From a virus: 40,047 nt of DNA. Of the stretch, positions 17,943-27,686 are shown one piece after another. The notes under the pieces are model-generated. The model did no database searches. It had not been told where the DNA came from and worked only from the letters and a program-made list of their open reading frames with translations. The DNA lies in IMG/VR virus record IMGVR_UViG_3300026183_000012, positions 1 to 40,047 of that record; one strand, 5' to 3'. The position numbers and the translations under genes are program-made. Position 1 is the first letter of the stretch. Each line of letters opens with the position of its first letter.

Positions 17943-19880
17943 ATGAGTAATTTAAAAAAGAACAGTCCATTTAAAAGAGGCGAATCTGTAGCGGGTATAG
18001 CAGATTGGTTAAATTATAGTAGTATAGCTACGGCAGGGCAGCCAGTTAGCCTTGGGGGTGAAGCACTTATTCAGCTTGGCGCAATATTTAGCCAATTAGA
18101 TTTTAAACCTAAAGGCAAAGCTAGCCCTAAAAAAACTGATAGCGAAGAAACTGATAGCGAAGATAAAACACCTAATCCAGGTGAAATTTTCAAGTATCAA
18201 GGAAAACTTAAGTCTCCATCATATACACCGCCACCACCTACATTGCCATCTTTGGCAGTGGATAATCCTCGTTTGCCTGATAGGCCCACTACTACTGTAT
18301 TTGCTGGTCCAAAGATCACTAATCAAAATATTGCCCCTGAAGTCAGAGAGATAACAAGAGATACCACAGGGTGGAACAGGTCTAGTGAGTCTTCTATGGC
18401 TATTAAACCAGATAGGAAATTTGATGAGCAGTTTTCAGATATACAATCTTCTAATATTGATCTTGGCGATATTAACGGTATTATTAATCCAAGTGGTGTT
18501 ATTGATTCATCAACCAAGCGTTTAAGCAATGAAACATTAAATGCTTTAAATGGGTTAAGATATACTAATAAAGATAAAAATGATACTCCTTTAAGAAGGG
18601 TTATGCATGCAGTTAGTTCTCCGTTTTTGCAAACAGATAATTTAAATTATGGTCAAATAAAGCAAGCAGTAATGCCTGAATATGCAAAAGGCAGATTAGG
18701 AGCTGCTGCGGCTGAAGGGTTTAATTTAGTAATAGATAAATATAATTACGATCAAGCTGTTAAAAAAGATTATGAGAAAGAGCTTGATGATGAAATGGGG
18801 GATTTGGTTGTTCCTGCAGATTTTATTTCTGATACGGCTAGAGAAAATTATTTAGAATTCAGTTTAGGTAAAAAGAAAAAAGTAGCAGAAGCTTTTAATG
18901 ATTATGCTAATGGACGTATTTCATTTCCAGATTATAAAAATTTAAAAGCAAGTGTAGAATCGGAAATAAACCAAGCTGCAGCGACTAGAAGTAATATAAC
19001 TGCTGCAGTAACAGATTTTATTAAAAATAAAGGGTCTATTGATATAGGGGCGTCTAAAAGCGAAATGCTAGATTTTTTATTAACCGCAGAAAAAAGTCCT
19101 GAAAAAATATCTATAAAAACCATAGAGGGGATTGACTACGTTACCGGAACTACCAGAGGGGGAGAGTATTTTCAAGTACCTACATCAAAAATAGCAAACG
19201 GGACCGCTGGATTTAGATTAGTTAAAAAAGCCAGCACTGCCCCTATTATTAATGGAGCATTAAAAGCTATTGATCAATATAAAGAAGAGGTTAAAACTAG
19301 ATATGGCCTTGGCCAAGCGGACGCTGATCCTGAAACTGCCAAAAAAATTGGTGTAAACTATATTAAAAACCAATTAAAAGATGAGACAAAACTAAGATCA
19401 ATGATGTCTCAGATATTTGGAGTAGATCATACGACTTTCCAGCAGTTTGTTGAAAACGACGAAACTTTGTCCGCTGAAATGCTTAATGATGCAGCTGAAG
19501 AGCTTTATGATATGAGTGTAGCCCCTCAGTATTTTCCACAGCAAAAAACAACAAAAGTAATGCAACCAAGGGGTGGATCATCCACAGCTGGAGAAAGAAG
19601 AATAGCTGTAATAAAGTCTAAACTTGATAATTTACCTCCTCCTACCTCTGGTAATATAGATAATTATATGACGTTACTTAAATTGAACAAAGGAGAAGCA
19701 TACCAAGTAAAAGGCAATAAATTAATTATTGGCGACGTTAAAGCCGGAACAGCATTAAGAACTATTGATTTATCAAACCCTACTTTAGCTAAATCGCAAA
19801 TAGCAAATTTAGCAGGCGTTATGGGTTATAGTCAAGGTGGACAATCGCAAGACTTATCACAATATAATTTTGATTTATAA
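17943..19880 (+). CDS. Putative packaged (cargo or ejection) virion protein, 645 residues
   Basis: The N-terminal 200 residues are Pro/Ser/Thr-rich with charged repeats (KKTDSEETDSEDK) and look disordered. Residues 200-480 are strongly helical with many Lys and Glu and include KKVAEAFNDYANG. The C-terminal region has a Gly/Ser-rich linker (GGSSTAGER) before a smaller folded part ending near LAGVMGYSQGG. There is no signal peptide, membrane segment or catalytic motif. The gene lies between the glycine-zipper protein and the giant polyvalent protein and overlaps the latter's start (TAATG), which points to a set of co-packaged ejection proteins. The protein family is not recognised. Confidence 0.5.
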   Translation: MSNLKKNSPFKRGESVAGIADWLNYSSIATAGQPVSLGGEALIQLGAIFSQLDFKPKGKASPKKTDSEETDSEDKTPNPGEIFKYQGKLKSPSYTPPPPTLPSLAVDNPRLPDRPTTTVFAGPKITNQNIAPEVREITRDTTGWNRSSESSMAIKPDRKFDEQFSDIQSSNIDLGDINGIINPSGVIDSSTKRLSNETLNALNGLRYTNKDKNDTPLRRVMHAVSSPFLQTDNLNYGQIKQAVMPEYAKGRLGAAAAEGFNLVIDKYNYDQAVKKDYEKELDDEMGDLVVPADFISDTARENYLEFSLGKKKKVAEAFNDYANGRISFPDYKNLKASVESEINQAAATRSNITAAVTDFIKNKGSIDIGASKSEMLDFLLTAEKSPEKISIKTIEGIDYVTGTTRGGEYFQVPTSKIANGTAGFRLVKKASTAPIINGALKAIDQYKEEVKTRYGLGQADADPETAKKIGVNYIKNQLKDETKLRSMMSQIFGVDHTTFQQFVENDETLSAEMLNDAAEELYDMSVAPQYFPQQKTTKVMQPRGGSSTAGERRIAVIKSKLDNLPPPTSGNIDNYMTLLKLNKGEAYQVKGNKLIIGDVKAGTALRTIDLSNPTLAKSQIANLAGVMGYSQGGQSQDLSQYNFDL

Positions 19881-22800
19881 TGAACGAAGAAGAATTCATC
19901 GCAAAACTAAAAGAAACAGCAGGCAAAATGCAAGCTGATGGTATAGACCCAATACAAATTCAAGGATTTATTGACCAGAAAAAAAATGAATGGAAGGCTA
20001 AGTATGAGGGAAAGATGGATGCCGCTGCGGAGGAGACTGCAACTGTAGTGGCAGATCAACCAAGCGAATTGGGTTTGCAGTCGGAAAATGGTTTATCGGA
20101 GCAACGTTACAGTCACCCAGATGAAGACCGCGGGTTTTTTGATGCTTTAATTTTTGAGCCATTAAGTAAAGGTATAGCTCAAGGAAGCTCCAGCGATGAA
20201 GCTTATGGTGTATTTTTAGGTGGAGATTTTTCTCCAGAAGCATTAAAAGCATTCAGAGAGGCCGATAAAAAAGTAATGGAGTCTGGAATGACAAAAGAAG
20301 GTATAGCTTATGAAGCCGCTGTTAATAAAAGAATAGAAGCCGGCGAAAATCCTATACTTGCTTATTTTAAAGAATTGCCTAATAATAAAATTGGGGCAGC
20401 CCAATATATGATACAATCTCAAACTGCAGCGGCAACAGCGGGTTTAGAAAATCCTGCAATATCACTTACAGCGGCAGGGGCAGGCGCATTAGCAACAGGA
20501 GCTATTGGGTCAGCCGCTAGTCCTGTTGGAACGGCTATTGGTGCTGGTATTGGTGGGGTTCGGGGTTTTATGTCTGGATCAATGCTAGCTTTAGAAGGTG
20601 CGTCAAGGATGAGCGAATTGGCTAAAGAATGGTTTGAAGAAAATAATTTAGATTGGAATAAAGATAGTGATTGGCAAAAGCTTAAAAATGATGAAGCTGC
20701 TCTACGTGAAATAAAACTAAGAGGAATGGGGGCCGGCCTTACTATTGGGGCTGCCGAATACTTTGGTGGTAAGCTAGGGGGAAAATTAGTATCAAAAGCA
20801 GCAGGTGCTGTTAGTAGTAAAGCAGCAAAAGCAGCCACTAAAACAGTGGGGTCATTAGCTTCAGAGGCTACGGTTGGCGGCTTAGGCGAAGCTGGAGCAT
20901 TAGGAGTTATGGGGAGAGACATAACTAGTACCGAAAGCTTAAAAGAAATTGGGATGGAATCTGTTATAGGCATAGTTGGAGCGCCAATCACTGCGGCTCA
21001 AGCTACTCTTGAACAGGCAAAAGCTAAAAACAAATATATTGTTAATGGTGGTAAAACAACAGATAAATCAAAAGTAAATAATATAATAAGGGATGCTAGT
21101 GATAAAGACTTTGTAAATATAAAAATAAAATCTGACGATAAAAAAGTTAATCAAAAAATTAAAAGTCGTAGAGAAAAAATTATAAAAGAAGATAAAAATC
21201 TTATAAAAAACAAAGTTGAGCCGCAAGTTATTACTGACCAAAAGAAAAAGCTTGATTTAGCTATTCAGCAAACTGAAATTGATATTGCTAACATAAAAGA
21301 GCAGGATGATAGCCTATCGGTTTTACCTTTTGAATCAAGACTTAAAGATTTAAAAGATAAAAGAGCTGCGCTTGATGAAATTGTTCAATACCAATTAGAT
21401 GAGTTAAATGAACAAGAATCTATGGATTTAATGGATATGGACGACGATATATCTCTATATCAGTCTATAATAAATGATCCAATGTCAGCAGAAGCTGCCA
21501 AAAAAGAAGCGCAGAAACAATTAGACTTGTTAAAAGTACAGCAGGTTCAAACTTTTATGAACCCTAGTGCTATAGATACACGCAATCCCAGCGGTCCTAA
21601 AAATCAAAAGAATATTGATCTTTCTCAAAAAACTCAAGAAGCTTATGAGGGAGGCGATATTGACGGTGTTATTAAATCACAGCAGGGTCTTATATCGTCT
21701 ATTGCAACATCTTTATGGTCTAGAGTGCCAAAAGAAAAGCAAGTTGGTACGTACGAGGGGTTTAAAGCGGCTCTTGTTACATCTAAAGGTGGCATGTTAG
21801 ATATGATAAATAGCTATAGCCCTGAAAAATTCCCAGGTGTTCCGTTAGCTGCATACTTAGGGGATAGACAAAAGGGATTAAGGGCTAGAGCTAATCGTAT
21901 AATAAAAGAACTAACTAAGCAAGACTTTGAAGTTAGTACTGATTCAACAGAGGTATTAAATTCTTTTTCTGATATTGAAACAAATATTGATGATATAGAT
22001 ATTTATGGTCCTAAATATAATTCACAGAAATTAGGGTTAGGAACTAACTTATTAGAAGAGGCCTCTAAGGATGTTGAATTAGCTACTCAAAAAATAGAAA
22101 ATGAATTAGCTAAAGCTGATCAAAAAGCAAAGCCTTTAACTCAAAAACAAAGACAATCTAAAGCTGAAAAAGATTTTGACAGTGTTTTTAAAAATAAATA
22201 TGTAAAAAGAATTAAAGATAAAATTGGGAAAAAGCTAGACAAAGAAAAGTACATTAGAAATAATGTTACTACTTTGAAAAAAATAGCTTTAGCCAATCGT
22301 GATTTTCAAAAGGGTAATCAAGGCATAGCTAAGGACTGGAACAAATATCCACCGTCCGACCAAGCTTTCATAGATTATTACATGGGCACTGACACTAGTA
22401 ATATTCAAGCTATTAGCGATAGAAAAAAATCGTTAGCGGAAGCTGTGGCTAAACAGATAGGCAAAGATGCTAAAGATAACTATTTTGAAGGCAAAGAAGC
22501 TGAACGCGCAGAAATAGGTGAAAGATTAGGCATTGCTTACTCAGAAGATCTTGAAGTTAAAAAAATTAGAATATTTGACTTTGATGATACATTAGCAAAA
22601 AGTAATTCACAAGTGCTATACACGCTGCCTGATGGAACCACTGGAAAGCTTAACGCAACAGAATATGCCAAAAGAGACCAAGAGCTAAAAGATAAAGGCG
22701 CTACGTTTGACTTTTCTGAATTTAGCAAGGTTATAGACGGTAAGAAGGGGCCTTTATTTGAAGTAGCACAAAAAATAAATGCTGCTAGAGGTAATGAAGA

Positions 22801-25800
22801 TTTATTTGTTCTTACAGCTAGACCGGAAGATTCAGCTGGACCAATACAAGAGTTTTTAAAATTAGCTGGTTTAGATTTTAAGAAAGAAAATATTATTGGT
22901 TTAGGCGACGGAACAGCGCAGGCTAAGGCTAATTGGGTACAAGGTAAAATAGACGAAGGTTACAATGACTTTTACTTCGCAGATGACGCTATCAAAAATG
23001 TAGAAGCTGTAAAACAAGTTCTTGATAATTCCGAAGTTAAAAGTAAAGTACAACAGGCTAAAGTATATCAAGAAGTTATTAATGATATTGAAGACGGAAT
23101 CCAAGTTTTAATTGATAAAAATTTAGAAGGTGATGTTGAAGCTTCTATAACAGATATAAACAAACTTGCTAAAGAATTAGGTATTGAAAACTTTAATAGA
23201 AGAAACCCTGAGTTTATAGAAAGAATGATTGTCAGCTTAGGTAAGGCTGCTGACGCAGGGCTATTAACCGAGGAAGATATAGACAATTTATCAATGGCTA
23301 ACTTCGGGGCAAAGTATAATAAGAAAACCAAATACTATCAATTAAAAGATGGCACTGAGGTTCTTAGAGGTACGCCTGAATTTGACGCGGCTGTAGAGGC
23401 AAAGCAATTAGTGCCTGCAGGAGGTGGATTATTTTACGGAGCAAGTGATCCGGCTTTAATAGATATTAAAGAAAGAATTAAAAAAGCTAAAAGTAAAAAA
23501 GGAGTTAAATTAAAAGCCCCTAAAGTTAATCCCGATGCAGCAATAAAAGGTTCTAAAGTTTATTTAGAAAACCAAAAAAAGCAGGAAATAAATGATAAGG
23601 CTTTTTCTAATTTTTTGTCTTTAATGGATAAAGTTGCCGAAATAGACCCTGCTTTGATGCTTATTATGGTACATGACGGCTATAGGGCTACTAGCGGCAT
23701 TATTAAAGCTGTAGCTCCTGTGAAGTATGTTTCTAAAAAATTTGAATTTGGAACGCCTGGTAGTAAATATTCAGAAACTCATAAGAAAAATAAAGAAAAT
23801 AATTACCGAGATGAACATAATCCACCAGCTAGTGTTATAGGCTCTTATATAGCTAAAGCGGCAATGAAGGGGCAGGCTAGAAGTATAAAACCACTTATAG
23901 ATAAGCAATTTCATAGGGTCGTATTGTCTTTAAAAGCTGATGAAATATTAGATAAAGCTAAATTAGCAGGGGTAATGCCTGAAAGTTTTAGACTTATAGT
24001 TTCAAATAGTCTAGGAAGATATTTTAATGAATTTACTTCAAAAATAAACGGAGGAATAAACCCCGATAGTATTATTGATATTGAAACTGGTAAATCAATA
24101 CGGGAGATATATAACATTGACAGTAGTGGTGTTGCAGCATCTTTAGAATTAACAGAGCAATTTAAAGATAAAACGCCAGATAAATTACAGTCTGCTGTAC
24201 AAATGCAAGAAGATCTTAACCCTAATCCTGAATTATCTAAGAATGAAGCTGTAGAAGCTTTAAGTGATATGTTGGGTACTATATACGGCGTGGATGTAAT
24301 CACAACTAAAAAGGCTTTAGAAGAAGCTGGCTATAGTGAGGCAGATGTAAAAAAAGCTTTAAGAAGCTTTGGTTTTGAAGATTCTCAAAATGGTTATGTT
24401 TTTATAAACTCAGAAAAAGCAGGGTTAGACACCCCAATGCATGAATTTACCCATGTTTGGGCCAACCTTGTTTTTGCTAAAGATCCCGAGTTATTTAATG
24501 CCATATATGATAAGCTAAAGTCTCACCCTAAATATAATGAAGCTATATCCAGGATGAGTAAAGGTGGATATGCAGATATTCCCATTGACTCTTTTGGTTA
24601 TAAAAATGAAGTTATGGCTTATATACTTGGTGAAGAAGGTAAATCTCTTTATCAAGTATTTGCAGGAGATGCAGAGGCTAAAAGTTTAATTGATAAATTC
24701 TTTGATTATATTAGAGAAGCTTTAGGGTTTGATCCTACAGTAAAAAACTTTGCTGATTTAAATGTAGACCAAGTTGTTAAACTTGCTGTTAAAGACATAA
24801 TGGAAGGTAATCCTTCCGCTAACTTTAATAAATTACAAAACGTTGCTGAGGGCAAAAGCTGGTATGCTAAAGCAGAAGCAGCGCAAAGCCCTAGTGCTAA
24901 AGCTAAAGCTGACCCTTTAGTAAGGGCGTTCAATAAATTAAAACTTTCGTATAGAACTAATAAAGATTTAGCACGAGCTATTAATGATGCTTATGCTGAG
25001 GTAGAAGGTTTGATGAGTTTTATGGATTTTGTTAAACTTGTGTCTAAAAATACAAAAGAAATAAAAACAGGTAAAACAAATCAACTTCTTATAGCCAAGG
25101 CTGAAATAATTAAAGCTGACAAAATAGCTGAAGAAAACGCTAAAAAACAAGCTGAAGATAAAGTAAACGAAGAGCAGGCTTCTAAGCTACAATCTATGTT
25201 TAGAAGAATTATTTATCAAGCAAAAGGCGAAGGCGCTAAAGCATCAAGATGGTTTATTCCGCCTAATGCTGAAGATTTCAAAGGTTTGCTATATGCGTTT
25301 TTACCTAAAGGACAATTAGGTGTTGATGCTCGAAAGTGGATGGAAGAGCATTTAATTAAGCCTTATTCTAATGGTATTGCTACTCTTGACACTGAAATAC
25401 TTCACAAGTCTAAAGCCTGGACCGATATGTCTAAAGGTTTTAACTTTGAAGAAAAAATTGGAGGCACACCATATACCTTAGGTGATGCTATTAAAGTTTA
25501 CAATGCGCTTAAAGAAGGAGTTGATCCTGGTATTACTAAGAAAAAACATTTAGATGCGCTTATACATGCTGTAGAAAGTAATTCTGAAGTATTAAACTTA
25601 GCTAATGAAGTTGCAGAGTCGTTTCCAATAAAGCTTGAATCAGGTTGGCAAACAAGAGCATTTGCTAAAGAGATTTATGATTCTATTAATAATGGAGCAC
25701 GTAAACGGCATCTTGAAACATTTAGCAATAATGTTGACGCTATATTCACAGATGCAACACTTGATTTGATTGCAGATCAATATGGTGAAAAGTATAGACA

Positions 25801-27442
25801 AGCAATAGTATCTACACTACGTAGAATGAAAAGCGGTAGAAATAGAGTATCTACTGACGCTAATGCGAATGTTTATATGAACTGGTTAAATAGAGCAGTT
25901 GGAACAACAATGTTCTTAAATACCCGTTCTGCTATATTACAGTTGCTATCTACATTAAACTTTATAGGTAAACCTGGTAATAATATATTTCAAGCTACTG
26001 CAGCATTTGCAAATCAAAAGCAATGGAAAGCAGACTATAATAAACTATGGAATAGCGATTATTTAACTAATAGGCGGGATGGCGCTAAGTTTGATGTGCT
26101 AGCAGATGAAATTGCAGAAGGACCACAAGGCTTAAATAAAATACTTAAGTTTGGTTTCTTACCAACAAGATATGCGGATAGTTTTGCTATTGCTCTTGGA
26201 GGTGCTGCATACTATAGAAATAGAGTTAATATGCTAATGAAGGAAGGAATGAGTGAAGCTGACGCTGAAGCTCAGGCTATGATTGATTGGAGAAATACAG
26301 CTGAAGAATCTCAGCAGTCTTCTGATCCATCTAAAATTTCCGAAATACAAGCATCGGCAATTGGTAAAATAATATATGCTTTTGCTAATACACCGTTTCA
26401 GTATGCAAGGATAACAAAAAGAAAACTACAAGATATTGCATCTGGTAGGTCCGCTGCAGCTGGTACACTGAGAACAGATATGCAATCTATACTGTATTAC
26501 TCTGTTGGTCAAGCTATAATGTTTAATGCACTGCAAAGTGGCTTAGTAGCTTTATTAAATTCAGATGACCCTGAAGATGATGAAATGAAGAAAGAAAAGT
26601 ACGCGTTATTAATAGAGCGTACTTTAACATCTTTTGCTAAGTCTACAGGTAATCCTGGAGCTGTAGCATCAACGTTATATGCAATGATGAAAGAAGGCTA
26701 TATGCAACAAACAGGACAGAAAAGGCCTGATGCAAATGCTTTTGCAATTACCGCAACATCAATATCCCCACCGCTTAATTCTAAGATTAGAGATTTAGCA
26801 GGTGCTTATAGAGCTTTTAATAAAATAGATGAAGATGATGTATTCACACCGTCTTTAGATAATGAAGCTTTAACTATGGCTGGTGAAGTTGCATCATTTG
26901 GTGGCATACCTTTAGATAGAGTAATAAGGAAAGCAAGACATTTAGCGGCAATAAAAAATGAAGAAGCCGAATTATGGCAAAAGATTTGGATGCTTGCTGG
27001 ATGGAGTAGTTGGGAGCTCGGCGTTAAAGAAAATAAAGATGCCGGGTTTAAAGCTATAGATTTTAAAGATGTAGATTTTAAAGAAGTTGATTTTAAAGAA
27101 GTCGAATTCAAAGAACCTGCATTTAAGAAGTTAAAAAAAGGTGTAGCTGGAGAAGCTAATCGAGATGGAACTATAGAGGTAGACCCTAACCTATCTCCTG
27201 TTGAACGCGCAAAAACTATTGCTCATGAAGAGCAGCATGTAAAAGACATGAAAAGTGGTGTGCTAGATTATGATGATAATTTTGTATACTACAATAAAAA
27301 TAAGTATGAGCGCAAAAATGGTAAGATTATTTATAAAGGGAAATCTTATATAGAAGGTGATCCACAATTACCTTGGGAAAAACGTGCATACAATGCAGAG
27401 CCTTCCACAAAAGAGGTTAAGCGGAAGAAGCTATATGCTTAA
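19880..27442 (+). CDS. Giant polyvalent virion protein with HAD phosphatase and two zincin-like motifs
   Basis: This 2520-residue protein is probably packaged and injected. Its parts in order are: a helical N-terminus; two glycine/alanine-rich membrane-compatible regions (about 188-245 and 285-350); a long Lys/Glu-rich helical part; a HAD-type phosphatase domain (about 895-1050) with FDFDDTLA (D900, D902, T904), LTARPED (T979) and FADDA (D1035, D1036); a segment DEHNPPASVIG (about 1310) of the sort seen in large polyvalent phage proteins; a zincin motif HEFTH (H1521, E1522, H1525) with a possible third ligand E1577 in NEVMAYILG; a long helical region with hydrophobic patches (about 2010-2240); five pentapeptide repeats (2390-2414); and a C-terminal zincin-like motif HEEQH (H2449-H2453). 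Likely roles are envelope penetration and enzymatic action in the host. Substrates are unknown. Confidence 0.7.
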   Translation: MNEEEFIAKLKETAGKMQADGIDPIQIQGFIDQKKNEWKAKYEGKMDAAAEETATVVADQPSELGLQSENGLSEQRYSHPDEDRGFFDALIFEPLSKGIAQGSSSDEAYGVFLGGDFSPEALKAFREADKKVMESGMTKEGIAYEAAVNKRIEAGENPILAYFKELPNNKIGAAQYMIQSQTAAATAGLENPAISLTAAGAGALATGAIGSAASPVGTAIGAGIGGVRGFMSGSMLALEGASRMSELAKEWFEENNLDWNKDSDWQKLKNDEAALREIKLRGMGAGLTIGAAEYFGGKLGGKLVSKAAGAVSSKAAKAATKTVGSLASEATVGGLGEAGALGVMGRDITSTESLKEIGMESVIGIVGAPITAAQATLEQAKAKNKYIVNGGKTTDKSKVNNIIRDASDKDFVNIKIKSDDKKVNQKIKSRREKIIKEDKNLIKNKVEPQVITDQKKKLDLAIQQTEIDIANIKEQDDSLSVLPFESRLKDLKDKRAALDEIVQYQLDELNEQESMDLMDMDDDISLYQSIINDPMSAEAAKKEAQKQLDLLKVQQVQTFMNPSAIDTRNPSGPKNQKNIDLSQKTQEAYEGGDIDGVIKSQQGLISSIATSLWSRVPKEKQVGTYEGFKAALVTSKGGMLDMINSYSPEKFPGVPLAAYLGDRQKGLRARANRIIKELTKQDFEVSTDSTEVLNSFSDIETNIDDIDIYGPKYNSQKLGLGTNLLEEASKDVELATQKIENELAKADQKAKPLTQKQRQSKAEKDFDSVFKNKYVKRIKDKIGKKLDKEKYIRNNVTTLKKIALANRDFQKGNQGIAKDWNKYPPSDQAFIDYYMGTDTSNIQAISDRKKSLAEAVAKQIGKDAKDNYFEGKEAERAEIGERLGIAYSEDLEVKKIRIFDFDDTLAKSNSQVLYTLPDGTTGKLNATEYAKRDQELKDKGATFDFSEFSKVIDGKKGPLFEVAQKINAARGNEDLFVLTARPEDSAGPIQEFLKLAGLDFKKENIIGLGDGTAQAKANWVQGKIDEGYNDFYFADDAIKNVEAVKQVLDNSEVKSKVQQAKVYQEVINDIEDGIQVLIDKNLEGDVEASITDINKLAKELGIENFNRRNPEFIERMIVSLGKAADAGLLTEEDIDNLSMANFGAKYNKKTKYYQLKDGTEVLRGTPEFDAAVEAKQLVPAGGGLFYGASDPALIDIKERIKKAKSKKGVKLKAPKVNPDAAIKGSKVYLENQKKQEINDKAFSNFLSLMDKVAEIDPALMLIMVHDGYRATSGIIKAVAPVKYVSKKFEFGTPGSKYSETHKKNKENNYRDEHNPPASVIGSYIAKAAMKGQARSIKPLIDKQFHRVVLSLKADEILDKAKLAGVMPESFRLIVSNSLGRYFNEFTSKINGGINPDSIIDIETGKSIREIYNIDSSGVAASLELTEQFKDKTPDKLQSAVQMQEDLNPNPELSKNEAVEALSDMLGTIYGVDVITTKKALEEAGYSEADVKKALRSFGFEDSQNGYVFINSEKAGLDTPMHEFTHVWANLVFAKDPELFNAIYDKLKSHPKYNEAISRMSKGGYADIPIDSFGYKNEVMAYILGEEGKSLYQVFAGDAEAKSLIDKFFDYIREALGFDPTVKNFADLNVDQVVKLAVKDIMEGNPSANFNKLQNVAEGKSWYAKAEAAQSPSAKAKADPLVRAFNKLKLSYRTNKDLARAINDAYAEVEGLMSFMDFVKLVSKNTKEIKTGKTNQLLIAKAEIIKADKIAEENAKKQAEDKVNEEQASKLQSMFRRIIYQAKGEGAKASRWFIPPNAEDFKGLLYAFLPKGQLGVDARKWMEEHLIKPYSNGIATLDTEILHKSKAWTDMSKGFNFEEKIGGTPYTLGDAIKVYNALKEGVDPGITKKKHLDALIHAVESNSEVLNLANEVAESFPIKLESGWQTRAFAKEIYDSINNGARKRHLETFSNNVDAIFTDATLDLIADQYGEKYRQAIVSTLRRMKSGRNRVSTDANANVYMNWLNRAVGTTMFLNTRSAILQLLSTLNFIGKPGNNIFQATAAFANQKQWKADYNKLWNSDYLTNRRDGAKFDVLADEIAEGPQGLNKILKFGFLPTRYADSFAIALGGAAYYRNRVNMLMKEGMSEADAEAQAMIDWRNTAEESQQSSDPSKISEIQASAIGKIIYAFANTPFQYARITKRKLQDIASGRSAAAGTLRTDMQSILYYSVGQAIMFNALQSGLVALLNSDDPEDDEMKKEKYALLIERTLTSFAKSTGNPGAVASTLYAMMKEGYMQQTGQKRPDANAFAITATSISPPLNSKIRDLAGAYRAFNKIDEDDVFTPSLDNEALTMAGEVASFGGIPLDRVIRKARHLAAIKNEEAELWQKIWMLAGWSSWELGVKENKDAGFKAIDFKDVDFKEVDFKEVEFKEPAFKKLKKGVAGEANRDGTIEVDPNLSPVERAKTIAHEEQHVKDMKSGVLDYDDNFVYYNKNKYERKNGKIIYKGKSYIEGDPQLPWEKRAYNAEPSTKEVKRKKLYA
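27047..27121 (+). repeat. Five tandem 15-bp units encoding F-K-x-x-(D/E/A)
   Basis: Within the giant virion gene, five consecutive 15-base units encode FKAID, FKDVD, FKEVD, FKEVE and FKEPA. The units keep TTTAAAG(A/C) at the start of each with third-position changes later. Alternating Phe/Lys and acidic residues could make an amphipathic spacer between the helical body and the C-terminal zincin-like domain. Imperfect copies indicate expansion followed by drift. Confidence 0.85.
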
Positions 27443-27446
27443 AACA

Positions 27447-27481
27447 AAAGGGGATGATACCATTACGGCGTCATCCCCTTT
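27447..27481. terminator. Bidirectional terminator between convergent gene blocks
   Basis: AAAGGGGATGA (27447-27457) pairs with TCATCCCCTTT (27471-27481), an 11-bp stem with a 13-base loop. On the plus strand it is followed by TGTTATTT and on the minus strand by a T-rich run (TTTTGTTTT), so it can terminate both ways. It sits in the 44-base gap between the last rightward gene (stop at 27442) and the last leftward gene (stop at 27487). Confidence 0.85.
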
Positions 27482-27486
27482 GTTAT

Positions 27487-27675
27487 TTAAAATAGTAAAC
27501 CTATTCCTAATCCTATAGCTGGCCCTAATATTGACCAGCCTTCTAAAAACTTAATTTTTTTAAGTTCTTTTTTAGTAAACACATTGTCTTTTGTGTCCAA
27601 AATAACATCAGCTGCTTTTTGCTTATACTCAAGCAATTCAGTTTCTAATTTTTTTACTTTTTCTTTTAAAGTCAT
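27487..27675 (-). CDS. Small coiled-coil protein with C-terminal membrane segment
   Basis: This is a 62-residue protein at the end of the leftward block. Residues 1-45 are Lys/Glu-rich helix with heptad-like Leu spacing (VKKLETELLEYKQKA). The last 18 residues (about WSILGPAIGLGIGLLF) are hydrophobic and glycine-rich, enough for one membrane anchor. It starts eleven bases after the nrdA stop and ends six bases before the terminator. A tail-anchored coiled-coil protein could serve in lysis, membrane association of replication, or superinfection control. No family is recognised and no lysis role can be shown. Confidence 0.55.
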   Translation of the reverse strand: MTLKEKVKKLETELLEYKQKAADVILDTKDNVFTKKELKKIKFLEGWSILGPAIGLGIGLLF

Positions 27676-27686
27676 AATAAATTAAA

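Noticed and set aside
20419-20991. 190-codon open frame on the minus strand inside the giant virion gene
   Set aside because: It is Pro/Ala/Ser/Ile-rich, the mirror image of the Gly/Ala-rich membrane-like region on the plus strand, with no plausible domain.
27047-27121. CRISPR-like repeat array
   Set aside because: Units are contiguous 15-base in-frame codon repeats without spacers.
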